Positions 1 to 7,726 are shown, numbered from the stretch's first letter. The stretch: 17,738 nucleotides of DNA from JALHRI01 sp044351685 (GCA_044351685.1 JBILFK010000021.1:1-17738), one strand, 5' to 3'. Translations and numbers: made by a program. The notes: generated from the letters alone by a model not told the origin.

Positions 1-1668
1 GCCAATGCGGTTGGGACCACCACCGAGGATAACAATTTTTTCGCGGTTCGTGGGGTTCGATTCACAGCCGCGCAATGCACTCGGCTCTGCCTCGTAGCAC
101 GAATACATATACGGTGTTTGCGAATCGAATTCGCCCGCGCAGGTATCCACGCGCTTGAACACGGGCCGCACCTGCAAATCATGGCGCAACTCGCGCACTT
201 CCAGTTCGGTTTTATTGGTAAGCTTAGCGATCTGTTTATCGGAAAAGCCTAACTGCTTGATGGCGCGCAGTGAAGGCGTATCGCCGGGCAAGCCATGTTC
301 CACCAGCCACGTCTCGGCTTCAACAATGCGCTGAATTTGCGCCACGAACCATGGGTCAAACTTGGTGATACGGCAAATTTCTTCGGGCGTAATGCCAAGT
401 CGCAGTGCTTGGCCTGCATGCAGCAAACGCTCGGGCGTGGGGCGCGAAAGCTCGGTGCGCATGGCCTCGGCGTCCATAATCGGGGTGGGGTTCAGGCCGG
501 TGAGCCCGGTTTCAAGCGAGCGCAATGCCTTCTGCAAACTCTCGGGGAAACTGCGCCCCATCGCCATCGATTCGCCCACCGATTTCATGGCGGTGGTAAG
601 CGTGTTTTCGGCACCCGGAAATTTCTCGAACGTAAAGCGCGGAATTTTGGTGACCACATAATCAATGCTTGGCTCGAACGATGCGGGCGTGGCTTTTGTA
701 ACATCATTTACAATCTCATCGAGCGTATAGCCCACGGCTAATTTGGCGGCCACTTTGGCAATGGGGAAGCCGGTGGCTTTCGAGGCCAGCGCCGAACTGC
801 GCGATACGCGCGGGTTCATTTCAATCACCACCAAGCGCCCATCGGCGGGGTTCACCGCAAACTGCACATTACTACCGCCGGTATCAACGCCGATTTCGCG
901 CAGCACCGCAATCGATGCATCGCGCATAATTTGGTATTCTTTATCGGTAAGCGTAAGCGCAGGCGCCACGGTAATCGAATCGCCGGTATGCACGCCCATC
1001 GGATCAATATTTTCGATCGAGCAAATGATAATGCAGTTATCGGCTTTATCGCGCACGACTTCCATTTCGTATTCTTTCCAGCCGAGCACCGATTCATCGA
1101 TCATCACTTCGCCCACCGGCGAAGCATCGAGGCCGCTTGCCACAATCACTTCAAATTCTTCGCGGTTATAGGCAATGCCGCCGCCCGAACCGCCCATGGT
1201 AAAGCTAGGGCGAATGACAGCGGGAAGGCCGGTATCGGCCAGCGCTGCGCGCGCTTCTGCCATGGCTTGGCCAAACAACAAACGGTCTTCGGCCTTATTA
1301 ATAGATTCCAGCTTCGCGCCAATCAGTTCAACATTGTATTTCGCGAGCACGCCGGATTCGGCCAGTGCCTTAGCGCAGTTCAGCGCGGTTTGCCCGCCCA
1401 TGGTGGGCAGCAGCGCATCGGGGCGTTCTTTGGCGATAATTTTTTCAACATATTCGGGCGTGATCGGTTCGATGTACGTGGCATCGGCCAACTCAGGGTC
1501 GGTCATGATGGTGGCGGGGTTGCTGTTCACCAGAATTACGCGGTAGCCTTCGGCCTTCAGCGTTTTCACTGCTTGTGTGCCGGAATAATCGAATTCGCAT
1601 GCCTGCCCGATAACAATCGGCCCCGCGCCGATAATGAGAATGGATGAAATGTCAGTACGTTTAGGCAT
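1..1668 (-). CDS. carB: Carbamoyl-phosphate synthase large subunit, N-terminal 556 residues (3' end outside window)
   Basis: CarB makes carbamoyl phosphate from bicarbonate, two ATP and ammonia channelled from CarA, feeding arginine and pyrimidine synthesis. The start MPKRTDISSILIIGAGPI is diagnostic and is preceded by AGGAGG three bases before the ATG. Readable landmarks are AEDR (Arg129), RPSFTMGGSGGG (Arg153), EYEMEVVRD, HTGDSITVAP, EMNPRVSRSSALASKATG and, at the window edge, GGGPNRIG, the start of the second synthetase half. The first ATP-grasp half and the oligomerisation domain are therefore present and the second half is cut off by the window. Between Arg129 and Arg153 the protein has 16 residues fewer than E. 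coli CarB, where the equivalent arginines are 129 and 169; the frame stays open. The start codon overlaps the end of the upstream Mrr-like gene by 8 bases, so translation is probably coupled. Confidence 0.97.
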   Translation of the reverse strand, partial: MPKRTDISSILIIGAGPIVIGQACEFDYSGTQAVKTLKAEGYRVILVNSNPATIMTDPELADATYIEPITPEYVEKIIAKERPDALLPTMGGQTALNCAKALAESGVLAKYNVELIGAKLESINKAEDRLLFGQAMAEARAALADTGLPAVIRPSFTMGGSGGGIAYNREEFEVIVASGLDASPVGEVMIDESVLGWKEYEMEVVRDKADNCIIICSIENIDPMGVHTGDSITVAPALTLTDKEYQIMRDASIAVLREIGVDTGGSNVQFAVNPADGRLVVIEMNPRVSRSSALASKATGFPIAKVAAKLAVGYTLDEIVNDVTKATPASFEPSIDYVVTKIPRFTFEKFPGAENTLTTAMKSVGESMAMGRSFPESLQKALRSLETGLTGLNPTPIMDAEAMRTELSRPTPERLLHAGQALRLGITPEEICRITKFDPWFVAQIQRIVEAETWLVEHGLPGDTPSLRAIKQLGFSDKQIAKLTNKTELEVRELRHDLQVRPVFKRVDTCAGEFDSQTPYMYSCYEAEPSALRGCESNPTNREKIVILGGGPNRIG

Positions 1669-2575
1669 TTGCCTCCTGAAAAAAGTCAGAGTCGATTTTC
1701 TTTATTTCATATTTAGCTTCTACAGAAACACCCACGTCATACTTAATCATAAGCTCGGCGAGGCGTTTACCATCAATTAAAATGATTTTATAATCACTGG
1801 CCGCTGCATATTCTATGGCATCCTTAGTAAAACTGGATGTAGTTATGAAAATGCCCTTACGCGCCCTTTGGCCGAGGAGCGCTCCCACAAAGCGCTGCAA
1901 TTCTGGACGGCCTATAGTTCCAGACCACTTCTTTGCCTGTAAAAAAATTTGATCAAGCCCAAGCGTGTCTTCATAGACAATGCCGTCAATTCCCGCATCG
2001 CCAGTTCTACCAGTATTAGTGCCTGCTTCTTCGGGTGTAAGTTTTGAGCCACCATACCCCATTGCTAGAACCAGCTTTATAACTAATTTCTCTAAAAATG
2101 CAGGCGTGCCCTTCTTCACCATTTCTAACACGTCCTCAGCTAAATTGGCCTGCATAAATTCAAATGCAACCTCGAAATCCTCCTCTGGTGTGCCCGCTTT
2201 TTCGACTTCACTTTGTATTGTTGGCTCTATGTTTGAACTGGGCTCACGAAATTTTTGGATTTCCGGAAATCTACTCAAAAACTGCAAGTCAATGCGATCT
2301 GGTTTGTCTTTCAATATTTCATAGCCTTTAGCGGTAATCTTGCTTAGGCCGCGTTGAGGATATTCTAAAAGACCTGCCTTTTTTAAATAAACAGAAGCCC
2401 ATCTTACTCGATTACCAAATCGGCGATGCCCACTTTGTGTAAGTATCGCACGCTCTTCTTCTGATACATCAAATTGTTTGGCAAGCAGGCTTTCATAATC
2501 ACTGTTTTGACGCAATTGGTCATCTGCCGCACACCGCAACAAGGGTAACATGAGTGTTTGAAAATCGGGAATCAT
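1661..2575 (-). CDS. mrr: Mrr-family restriction endonuclease-like protein, inserted between carA and carB
   Basis: This 304-residue protein has the same length as E. coli Mrr, a type IV enzyme that cuts modified DNA. Residues 1-90 resemble the Mrr N-terminal winged-helix domain (NRVRWASVYLKKAGLL, then RGLSKITAKGYEIL). Residues 155-290 match the Mrr catalytic domain: MGYGG near 172, GDAGIDG at 192-198, and QAKKW at 213-217, the Q-x-K variant of the PD-(D/E)xK active site, followed by GRPELQRFVGAL and KGIFITTSSFT. The key residues (Asp193 or Asp197, Gln213, Lys215) are present, so it looks catalytically intact. Its ATG overlaps the carA stop as ATGA, and its last 8 bases hold the carB start. 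Four sampled 60-base rows average about 38% GC against 55-68% in two rows of carA, which suggests transfer. No methyltransferase is nearby, which fits a stand-alone type IV enzyme. Its DNA target cannot be read from sequence. Confidence 0.93.
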   Translation of the reverse strand: MIPDFQTLMLPLLRCAADDQLRQNSDYESLLAKQFDVSEEERAILTQSGHRRFGNRVRWASVYLKKAGLLEYPQRGLSKITAKGYEILKDKPDRIDLQFLSRFPEIQKFREPSSNIEPTIQSEVEKAGTPEEDFEVAFEFMQANLAEDVLEMVKKGTPAFLEKLVIKLVLAMGYGGSKLTPEEAGTNTGRTGDAGIDGIVYEDTLGLDQIFLQAKKWSGTIGRPELQRFVGALLGQRARKGIFITTSSFTKDAIEYAAASDYKIILIDGKRLAELMIKYDVGVSVEAKYEIKKIDSDFFQEANA

Positions 2576-3768
2576 GCAACTGAACTCCGAACCCTGAACT
2601 CCGCACTCTCTTTCATAAGCGCCACAAATTGTGCAAACAGATACTGCGAATCGTGCGGGCCGGGCGAGGCTTCGGGGTGGCCCTGCACCGAGAAAACGGG
2701 TTTGCTACGGTGGCGAATGCCTTGAATCGTGCCATCGAACAGCGAGCGATGGGTCACTTCAATATCGGCAGGCAAGCCCGAATCACTGATGCAGAACCCA
2801 TGGTTCTGCGAGGTGATTTCCACTTTTTTGCTGCGCAGATCTTGCACCGGGTGGTTGGCACCGCGATGGCCTTGCGGCATTTTTTCGGTTTTCGCATTCA
2901 GCGCCAAACCAAGCAACTGATGGCCTAAACAAATGCCAAAAATCGGCAAGCCGCTACCCAACAATTTGTGAATCGTGGGCACCGCATAATGTGCGGTGGC
3001 TGAAGGGTCGCCGGGGCCGTTGCTTAAAAAAATGCCCGCAGGCTTTAATGCCAAAACTTCTTCGGCGGTGGCGGTGGCTGGCACCACCGTGATGCGGCAA
3101 CCCGCCGAAATAAGGTTGCGCAAAATATTCAGTTTTACGCCGTAATCGACCGCAACGACATGATACGGTTCAGGCGTCAGCGGTTGAGTTTCCGCGCCGT
3201 TGGCATGCCATATCGGCGTGTTCCATGCGTGGTTTTCTTTGGTGGTCACGTGCGCTGCAAGTTCAAGCCCATGCATATCGGGTGCCTGTGCCAATGCTTG
3301 TTTTGTTTTTGCCACGATATCGCTGAATGCAGCACCCCGCGCGCTGAAGCCTATGGCACAATTTTGTGCGCCATGCTCGCGAATATGGCGCGTGAGCGCC
3401 CGCGTATCGATGCCGCTAATGCCGGTGATGCCGCGCGCAATCAGCCAATCGTTGAAATGCTGGTGGGCGCGAAAACTGGATGGTTCGGTAATCGCTTCAC
3501 GCAGCACCACGCCGCATGCGCCCATGATTTGCTGCGATTCCATATCTTCGGTGTTGCAGCCCACATTACCAATATGCGGAAAGGTGAAAGTGATAATTTG
3601 GCCGGTATAGGATGGGTCGGTGAGAATTTCCTGATAGCCTGTCATGGCGGTGTTGAAGCAAATCTCGCCAGCGGTTACAGCTTCCTTACCCACGCCATAA
3701 CCAGAAAAAACCGTGCCATCCGCAAGAACAAGCGCGGCATTAGGGGGTTTGGCGAACGGTTCTGTCAT
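2572..3768 (-). CDS. carA: Carbamoyl-phosphate synthase small subunit (glutaminase)
   Basis: CarA hydrolyses glutamine and passes ammonia to CarB. At 398 residues it is of normal length. The N-terminal CarA domain shows LADGTVFSGYGVG, GEICFNTAMTGYQEILTDPSY and the GISGIDTRALTRHIR stretch. The class I glutamine amidotransferase domain has FLSNGPGDPS near 248, the nucleophile Cys280 in GICLGHQLLG, and His364/Glu366 in VQGHPEASPGP, so the catalytic triad is complete. The start is supported by AGGA about seven bases upstream of the ATG. The C-terminal tail after residue 388 (AEFRVRSSVA) does not look like usual CarA tails and is encoded by a 10-base direct repeat next to the inserted mrr gene, so the original end may have been altered by the insertion. 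The stop overlaps the mrr start by 4 bases. Confidence 0.98.
   Translation of the reverse strand: MTEPFAKPPNAALVLADGTVFSGYGVGKEAVTAGEICFNTAMTGYQEILTDPSYTGQIITFTFPHIGNVGCNTEDMESQQIMGACGVVLREAITEPSSFRAHQHFNDWLIARGITGISGIDTRALTRHIREHGAQNCAIGFSARGAAFSDIVAKTKQALAQAPDMHGLELAAHVTTKENHAWNTPIWHANGAETQPLTPEPYHVVAVDYGVKLNILRNLISAGCRITVVPATATAEEVLALKPAGIFLSNGPGDPSATAHYAVPTIHKLLGSGLPIFGICLGHQLLGLALNAKTEKMPQGHRGANHPVQDLRSKKVEITSQNHGFCISDSGLPADIEVTHRSLFDGTIQGIRHRSKPVFSVQGHPEASPGPHDSQYLFAQFVALMKESAEFRVRSSVA
2580..2603. repeat. 10-bp direct repeat (period 14) at the carA/mrr junction
   Basis: CTGAACTCCG occurs at 2580-2589 and again at 2594-2603, separated by AACC. The repeat encodes the unusual last residues of CarA, directly before the mrr start codon. 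It may be a scar of the event that inserted mrr, or simple slippage. Confidence 0.6.
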
Positions 3769-3812
3769 CCTGAATTCCTTTGAATCATCTAGCCTGCAGG
3801 CAAATTGCGGGA

Positions 3813-3841
3813 GAGTTACGCAATTGGCGCGCGCCAGTCAA
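3813..3841 (-). promoter_or_regulatory. Candidate sigma70-type promoter of carA with a palindrome in its spacer
   Basis: On the minus strand, TTGACT (3841-3836) is followed after 17 bases by TAACTC (3818-3813), about 45 bases before the carA start. The -35 match is good and the -10 match is weak. The perfect 12-base palindrome TGGCGCGCGCCA (3825-3836) occupies the first part of the spacer and overlaps the last base of the -35 hexamer, a position where a repressor could act. No binding protein can be named. Confidence 0.35.
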
Positions 3842-3853
3842 GCGGGAATGTGG

Positions 3854-4050
3854 TTAAAACGCGCGCGTAAAGTTGAGGGCACATTGCGCGGTAGTATCGG
3901 TAAGGCGATAGCTGGCCACTAGATCAAGCTCGGAATGGGTTCCATCGTCTGCCGCACTGCAAAGATTGTTCCACCAAAGTGCGATAACTTTTCCTGTTGC
4001 GGGTCTTCCGTCATCCAATTTGGTATCGATGTTCCAGGCATCTTCGGGCT
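3854..4050 (-). pseudogene. Frameshifted 3' end of the pseudopilin gene
   Basis: This stretch continues the pseudopilin gene in another frame. It reads LKPEDAWNIDTKLDDGRP, then ATGKVIALWWNN, and ends ALNFTRAF with a TAA at 3856-3854. Endings of the DAWNIDTKxDDG type are known from type II secretion/prepilin-like proteins, so this is the missing C-terminus and not chance coding. There is no start codon of its own close to the junction. Adding one base near 4055 (ATC CTT TTA CTG AAG instead of ATC CTT TAC TGA) joins the two parts into one frame. It is either a real inactivating deletion or a sequencing error. Confidence 0.72.
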
Positions 4051-4638
4051 TCAGTAAAGGATATGCGTTGCACCTGTGGTTGTAGCAGCGCCAAAACGAA
4101 GGTGATTCAGATATTCGCCTGTGTAAAATGAGGTATTACCAACAAAGGGCGATGCCACATAAACCGCTGTCCAGCCGCCGCTTGAATATTTACTGGGTGG
4201 CGAATTACTGTTGATAACACCATGGTTTGTGCCACCGCTACCTGCAAGGCCGGAATACGTTCCCTCGATTAATCCGGCGAGTGCCAGCTGCTTCCAAAAC
4301 TGAAAGCGCTCGCCCGTAAGACCGGCGCCAGCGGCATCGGTAATGTTTCCGTCACCATTGCCGTTGCAGGTTCCAGGGGTAGCTGCGGCACCCGTATCGC
4401 CAGAACAATTGGTGTTGTCTTTTCCCCAAAAACGCGTGGCGTTATTAAAATCACCAGGAATTGCGAAATACTTATCGCGAAAAGTATGCGCTGCGGCAAT
4501 ATAGCGCTGATATTCCGTGGTAACCGCCCGCAGCTCACTCGCCCGAATCAGCGATTGGCCGGTGAGAATGCCGCCCGTTAGCAGGCCTAAAATGACCAGA
4601 ACAATGGAGAGCTCGACGAGTGAAAAACCTTGGCGCAT
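4051..4638 (-). CDS. Prepilin-type pseudopilin (type II secretion/type IV pilus-like), C-terminus frameshifted
   Basis: The short leader MRQG followed by FSLVELSIVLVILGLLTGG is a classic class III prepilin signal, with cleavage after Gly4, methylation of Phe5 and Glu at mature position 5. The rest is a globular domain with YFAIPGDFNNATRFWG, a Gly/Asn/Asp-rich stretch (GNGDGNITDAAGAG) and RFQFWKQLALAGLIEGTY, typical of large pseudopilins. The frame stops early at ILY, although the expected C-terminus follows in another frame. I prefer the ATG at 4638 because it gives a normal short leader. Starts at 4674 or 4707 are in frame but would add 12-23 residues and overlap the upstream gene. No clear ribosome site was seen. 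It follows the manC-type gene by 22 bases. No other secretion or pilus genes are in the window. Confidence 0.85.
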   Translation of the reverse strand: MRQGFSLVELSIVLVILGLLTGGILTGQSLIRASELRAVTTEYQRYIAAAHTFRDKYFAIPGDFNNATRFWGKDNTNCSGDTGAAATPGTCNGNGDGNITDAAGAGLTGERFQFWKQLALAGLIEGTYSGLAGSGGTNHGVINSNSPPSKYSSGGWTAVYVASPFVGNTSFYTGEYLNHLRFGAATTTGATHILY

Positions 4639-4660
4639 GGGTGGATAATATCCATTTCTA

Positions 4661-5851
4661 TTATATTCGTCCATAATCATCATCGGCGCGTTCGATATCG
4701 GCTTCATCGGGTGTGCCGGTTTGGGTTTCTTCGATCATCAAGGGCAGCGGCCCCTTGTTAGTCAGGCGGTGCCATGCGCCTTGCGGAATCAGAATTTCGT
4801 CGCCCGCATGCAGTCGAGTGTGCTGGTTGTTGCACACCACCTCGGCCTCACCCGCAAGCACGTGCCAATGCTCGCTTCGGGCACGGTGGCGTTGTAGCGA
4901 AAGCCGGCAACCCGGATAGACGGTAAGCCGTTTGCGCAATGTGTGCGGCTGCGCCTCGAGCAATTCGTAATAGCCCCACGGCCTATCGGTGCGTGGATGC
5001 GCGGGGATGGATGCCGCAAGCGGCAGGCCGCTATAGGCTTCCCATGCGGCGATGCTGCCTACATCGCTCCAGCCGCACGCGGTGGGCTGCACCCATAATT
5101 GATCGGTTTTTTCGAGCACGGCGTTATCAAACGGCAAGGCCTCACACGCACCGTAGGCGGCTTCGTGCAGCAGCAAAAACTCGTAATCCTTTGCACTGTG
5201 CGCTACCGCATGCTTTGCTTGCTGCCACAATGCGGGCGCATAGGTTGCAAGCGCATGCACGAAGGCAGAAATTGTGCCGACACACTGGCCAAGATTCACC
5301 AGATATTCGCCAAGCGGGTGCGCTAATTGTTGCGGTTTTTCGGTAAATTGCTGCACGCGCGCCAAGCCATGATGCGGCGCATGCATATAGCCAAATTCGG
5401 GTGAAAATAGTTCGGGGCGCTGCCCCATCACGCCGAGTACGTGTTGTTGTAGGCAATGTGCGGCAAGCTGCGATACGTCGTGTCGCCATGATGCAATATC
5501 GTCTATCGCATGGTCGGCCGGCAATATGGCCACCAGCGTTTCTGGTGTTGCATGTTGTTGCGCGTAGGCAATCGCCACCGCCACCGCCATGGCGGTATTT
5601 TTTGGTTGTGGCTCGAGCAATATCGCCTCAGGCATCACCCCCACAGCGCGCGCATGGTTCAGCAGCGCATAGCGGTGACGGATGCTACCTATCAGCTGCG
5701 GCGGCAGCCAACCATGGCAGCGCGCGATCGTGTGCGAAAGCAGCGAAGGCTGCTGCGGCGGTGCCGCAAAAATTTTGGGGTTCTCGGGCGTGGAAAGCGG
5801 CGCTAGCCGCCGCCCTTCGCCACCGGCCAGAATGATCGGTTGAATCTGCAT
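4661..5851 (-). CDS. manC: Mannose-1-phosphate guanylyltransferase / mannose-6-phosphate isomerase (ManC/AlgA type)
   Basis: The enzyme makes GDP-mannose from mannose-1-phosphate and GTP and has a C-terminal isomerase cupin; the product feeds capsule, O-antigen or exopolysaccharide synthesis. Residues 1-275 form the nucleotidyltransferase: ILAGGEGRRLAPLS (7-20, variant of GGxGxRLWPLS), EPQPKNTAMAVAVAIA (80-95), ILPADHAI (109-116), FTEKP (169-173) and CGWSDVGSIAAWEAY (259-273). Residues 288-375 are the type II phosphomannose isomerase cupin: RPWGYYELLE, then SLQRHRARSEHWHVLAGEAEV and GDEILIPQGAWHRLTN. At 396 residues it is shorter than the usual roughly 470, mainly in the linker between the halves, and the Trp of RLWPLS is Ala. 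It might use another sugar-1-phosphate, but the full motif set makes GDP-mannose most likely. No strong ribosome site is visible at this start. Confidence 0.9.
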   Translation of the reverse strand: MQIQPIILAGGEGRRLAPLSTPENPKIFAAPPQQPSLLSHTIARCHGWLPPQLIGSIRHRYALLNHARAVGVMPEAILLEPQPKNTAMAVAVAIAYAQQHATPETLVAILPADHAIDDIASWRHDVSQLAAHCLQQHVLGVMGQRPELFSPEFGYMHAPHHGLARVQQFTEKPQQLAHPLGEYLVNLGQCVGTISAFVHALATYAPALWQQAKHAVAHSAKDYEFLLLHEAAYGACEALPFDNAVLEKTDQLWVQPTACGWSDVGSIAAWEAYSGLPLAASIPAHPRTDRPWGYYELLEAQPHTLRKRLTVYPGCRLSLQRHRARSEHWHVLAGEAEVVCNNQHTRLHAGDEILIPQGAWHRLTNKGPLPLMIEETQTGTPDEADIERADDDYGRI

Positions 5852-5962
5852 AGAACAGTTCTAGCGTCACAAATACGACAGGCATACGGGAATTTTACGC
5901 GGCACAACCTAACGGGGAATTAAGCTGTTTTCTTTATGTATTCATGCGATTACATATGACCT

Positions 5963-6970
5963 ATGTCGGAAAATGAAAAATTAGCGATGTTGCGGGCACT
6001 TAGCGGCAGCGAATCACCGAAAGCGAGTGCCCCGCCGCCCGCACCAAAATCTTACAAGACATGGATCATTATTGCGGTGCTGGTGCTTGCGGCAGTTGCA
6101 GCATGGGCGCTTTTGGGTTCGGATACGCCCTCAGGCAAAAAACCGCCCGCCGAGACTACATCCACAACAACACCCGCCGCCCCTTCGGTAGCGGCAACGC
6201 CAGCCGGGCTTACCGCCACCGGCTATGTGGTGGCGCGGCGCATTGCCACCGTTGCCGCCGAAGTAACCGGCACCGTAACGGATGTGTATATTGAAGAAGG
6301 CAAGGAAGTAAAAGCGGGTGATATTGTGGCCAAGCTTGATGCCACGGTCGCCACCACCGAGCGCAACCTTGCAGCCGCGCAATTAAAACAAACCGAAGCT
6401 AGCGTGCGCTCGCTGCAGGCGCAGCTTTCTGAAGCCTACCGCGTCACGGCGCGCTACAAAAAACTGAAAACCACCGGTGCCGTAAGCGAAGCACGCTACA
6501 CCGATGCCGCCTCGCGCAGCGAATCGCTGAATGCGCAGCTGGCTGAGAGCAAAAGCGCAGTCGATGCCGCAACACAGGAAGTGCAGCGCCGCGAAGATTT
6601 ACTGGCCAAGCATATTCTGCGTGCGCCGTTCGATGGTATGGTCACCAGCAAAAACGCGCAGCCGGGCGAAATTATTTCGCCCATGTCGGCGGGTGGCGGA
6701 TTTACGCGCACTGGCATTTGCACGATTGTCGATATGAATTCGCTGGAGGTGGAGGTTGACGTGAACGAAGCCAGCATTTCACGCGTGAAGCCGGGAAGCG
6801 AGGCCATTGCCATTCTCGATGCGTACCCGAATGTGCGTATGCCCGCCTATGTGATTGCGATTATCCCCACCGCCAACCGCGATAAAGCCACCATCAAGGT
6901 GCGCGTGGGCTTCAAAGAACGTGACCCGCGCATTCTGCCGGAAATGGCCGCACGCGTGGTGTTTTTATGA
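5963..6970 (+). CDS. Membrane fusion protein (HlyD/MacA-type periplasmic adaptor)
   Basis: This 335-residue inner-membrane-anchored adaptor would link the ABC exporter encoded just downstream to an outer-membrane channel. A short cytoplasmic N-terminus is followed by one membrane segment (about 33-51, WIIIAVLVLAAVAAWALL) and a Pro/Thr/Ala-rich linker (52-82). A lipoyl-like half-motif (VAAEVTGTVTDVYIEEGKEVKAGDIVAKLD, about 97-126) comes next. Residues 128-210 are Ala/Gln/Glu-rich and fit the alpha-helical hairpin, followed by the second lipoyl half (LRAPFDGMVTSKNAQPGEIISP) and a beta-barrel ending in ILPEMAARVVFL. It is the first gene of the plus-strand series and starts 60 bases before the ATPase gene. 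The outer-membrane partner is not encoded nearby. The substrate is unknown. Confidence 0.92.
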   Translation: MSENEKLAMLRALSGSESPKASAPPPAPKSYKTWIIIAVLVLAAVAAWALLGSDTPSGKKPPAETTSTTTPAAPSVAATPAGLTATGYVVARRIATVAAEVTGTVTDVYIEEGKEVKAGDIVAKLDATVATTERNLAAAQLKQTEASVRSLQAQLSEAYRVTARYKKLKTTGAVSEARYTDAASRSESLNAQLAESKSAVDAATQEVQRREDLLAKHILRAPFDGMVTSKNAQPGEIISPMSAGGGFTRTGICTIVDMNSLEVEVDVNEASISRVKPGSEAIAILDAYPNVRMPAYVIAIIPTANRDKATIKVRVGFKERDPRILPEMAARVVFL

Positions 6971-7030
6971 AATTTTTTGCGCAACAAAATACGGCGATTG
7001 CCGCAGCAAGATTATAACCAGGAGCCCCCC

Positions 7031-7726
7031 ATGACCACACTAATTCATCTGGAAAATGTAAGTAAGCGCCACAGCAAAGGCACCGAAACCATCACGATTT
7101 TTGATGGGCTAACGATGGATATCGCCGAGGGCGATTTCATTGCCATTATGGGCCCTTCGGGTTCGGGCAAAACCACGCTGCTGAATTTGCTTGGCGGTAT
7201 TGATCAGCCCACCAGCGGCACCCTCACCTTTGCGGGTAGCCGCATGGATAATTTAAGCGAATCGCAACTTGCGCACTGGCGCGCGCAACATGTTGGGTTT
7301 ATTTTTCAATTTTATAACCTGATGCCCATGCTTGATGCAGCGCGCAATGTGGAATTACCGCTAATGCTTGCGCAGCTTTCTTCGGCTGAGCGCGAAGCGC
7401 GGGTGGCCAATGCGCTGAAACTGGTGGGGCTTTCCGATCGCGCTGGGCATTCGCCCAAAGAAATGTCGGGCGGCCAACAACAGCGCGTGGCAATTGCGCG
7501 CGCCATTGTGACCAACCCGCCGCTGCTGCTTGCCGATGAACCCACCGGCGACCTTGACCGCGCCACGGCCACTGAAATTCTGGAGATGTTAAAGCTGTTG
7601 AACCGCGAGCTGAACAAAACCATCGTGATGGTGACCCACGACCCGGAAGCCGCACGCTATGCCAAGCGCGTGCTGCACCTTGATAAAGGGCGCTTCATTG
7701 AAAAATCACTGGAGATGGCCGCATGA
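7031..7726 (+). CDS. ABC transporter ATP-binding protein (LolD/MacB type)
   Basis: The 231-residue ATPase powers the FtsX-type permeases that follow. Motifs in order are Walker A GPSGSGKTT (41-49), Q-loop Gln93 in IFQFYNLMP, signature MSGGQQQRVAIARAI (145-159), Walker B LLLADEPTGDLD (165-176) and the switch His203 in VTHDPEAA. The LLADEPTGDLD and FYNLMPMLDAARNVELPLML strings place it in the MacB/LolD/FtsE family. An upstream in-frame start at 6977 exists, but the ATG at 7031 has AGGAG six bases before it and gives the normal family N-terminus. Its stop overlaps the next start (ATGA), indicating coupled translation. Confidence 0.96.
   Translation: MTTLIHLENVSKRHSKGTETITIFDGLTMDIAEGDFIAIMGPSGSGKTTLLNLLGGIDQPTSGTLTFAGSRMDNLSESQLAHWRAQHVGFIFQFYNLMPMLDAARNVELPLMLAQLSSAEREARVANALKLVGLSDRAGHSPKEMSGGQQQRVAIARAIVTNPPLLLADEPTGDLDRATATEILEMLKLLNRELNKTIVMVTHDPEAARYAKRVLHLDKGRFIEKSLEMAA

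Noticed and set aside
931..1647. Long open frame on the plus strand (238 codons) and similar ones at 295-741 and 743-1171
   Set aside because: They lie antisense to carB, whose conserved motifs run through the whole stretch. The predicted proteins are His/Arg/Ser-rich without any family pattern.
4048..4062. Programmed ribosomal frameshift in the pseudopilin gene
   Set aside because: CCTTTAC does not fit the X XXY YYZ slippery pattern and no clear pseudoknot was seen; a one-base deletion or sequencing error is simpler.
4639..4707. Earlier start of the pseudopilin gene at 4707 or 4674
   Set aside because: Both would overlap the manC-type gene and give an unusually long leader; MRQG|FSLVE from 4638 is a standard prepilin leader.
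6977..7030. Longer N-terminus for the exporter ATPase
   Set aside because: The ATG at 7031 has AGGAG at ideal spacing and matches the family start; the extra 18 residues have no family resemblance.
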